A stretch of DNA of 5,448 bases, from positions 1 through 5,448 of the forward strand of contig JBOGFJ010000187.1 in assembly GCA_050743385.1 (NCBI GenBank). Reading direction: 5' to 3'. The notes under the pieces were generated by a model. That model made no database searches. It saw only the letters and a program-made list of their open reading frames with translations, and was not told the origin of the DNA. Shown here piece by piece: positions 5,291 to 5,448 of this stretch (positions are counted from its first letter, which is position 1; each line of letters opens with the position of its first letter). The position numbers and the translations under genes are program-made. This DNA is from JACDBD01 sp050743385. GTDB taxonomy: Bacteria; Actinomycetota; Acidimicrobiia; IMCC26256; JACDBD01.

Positions 5291-5448
5291 TCAGATCCCG
5301 ATGCGCTGCGCCAGGAGCTCGCGGTGGTAGGTGGCGTCGCCGAGGAGGATCTCGGAGCTCTTCGCCCGCTTGAAGTACAGGTGGGCGTCGTGCTCCCACG
5401 TGAACCCGATCCCGCCGTGGATCTGGATGTTCTCGGCGGCGGCGTGGA
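5291..5448 (-). CDS. Acyl-CoA dehydrogenase, C-terminal end (partial)
   Basis: The last 51 residues are visible; the 5' part lies beyond the right edge. The sequence A-E-N-I-Q-I-H-G-G-I-G-F-T-W-E-H-D-A-H-L-Y-F-K-R matches the well-known C-terminal signature of FAD-dependent acyl-CoA dehydrogenases. It is followed by SSEILLGDATYHRELLAQRI, typical of the last helix. Enzymes of this family introduce a trans-2 double bond into acyl-CoA in the cytoplasm and pass electrons to an electron transfer flavoprotein. The substrate, whether a fatty acid, branched chain or steroid side chain, cannot be told from this end. The stop lies 11 bases before the start of the deacetylase-like gene, so the two may be transcribed together although their roles appear unrelated. 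Confidence 0.93.
   Translation of the reverse strand, partial: HAAAENIQIHGGIGFTWEHDAHLYFKRAKSSEILLGDATYHRELLAQRIGI

Noticed and set aside
3975..5330. 451-codon open frame on the plus strand opposite the deacetylase-like gene
   Set aside because: Low-complexity Gly/Arg composition with no motifs, while the minus strand gives a coherent protein with motifs in order; long antisense frames are common at this GC content.
5280..5399. Longer start for the deacetylase-like protein
   Set aside because: The added 40 residues are basic and Pro-rich and lie out of frame over the clear acyl-CoA dehydrogenase end.

Overview
The window is GC-rich throughout, nearly every gene is on the minus strand, and genes are packed with 4-12 nt gaps or small overlaps. 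GTG and TTG starts are used. This codon style, the acyl-CoA dehydrogenase end and the protein types suggest a high-GC actinobacterium, possibly Acidimicrobiia-like. That placement is an inference from composition and family memory, not from a marker gene.

Reading in the direction of transcription (right to left), the window opens with the last 51 codons of an acyl-CoA dehydrogenase (5291-5448). A GTG-started gene follows 11 nt later (3921-5279). It encodes a polysaccharide-deacetylase-like protein with a C-terminal coiled coil made of 14-residue repeats and a basic amphipathic end. A 119-nt gap (3802-3920) follows, holding a GC hairpin just after the stop and a 14-bp perfect palindrome. It is the only sizeable internal gap, so it probably separates two transcription units.

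The rest (3801 down to 64) looks like one tight operon of seven genes. In order: a membrane-anchored MauD/TlpA-type thioredoxin-like protein (CTTC); an unlisted 25-residue single-span peptide coupled to it by a GTGA overlap; a cysteine-free multi-pass membrane protein; a 170-residue protein of unknown function; a MauE-family membrane protein with a CGCFG motif; a Tat-exported, cysteine-rich protein that resembles the methylamine dehydrogenase (MADH) light chain; and a small membrane-anchored protein. A perfect Shine-Dalgarno sequence at 5-13 points to another minus-strand gene starting just beyond the left edge.

The main result is this Mau-like operon. The light-chain-like protein keeps the MADH cysteine framework and one of the two tryptophans that form the tryptophan tryptophylquinone (TTQ) cofactor. 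The second tryptophan (W108 in MADH) is replaced by Gln, and other active-site positions are also changed. No heavy chain (MauB), MauG or amicyanin is visible. The inferred model is a dedicated disulfide-forming pair (MauD-like and MauE-like) that matures a highly disulfide-bonded, surface-anchored protein. That protein would use the MADH light-chain fold for something other than TTQ-dependent amine oxidation. Its Pro/Thr tail, encoded partly by an (ACC)10 microsatellite, and a possible lipobox fit attachment at the cell envelope.
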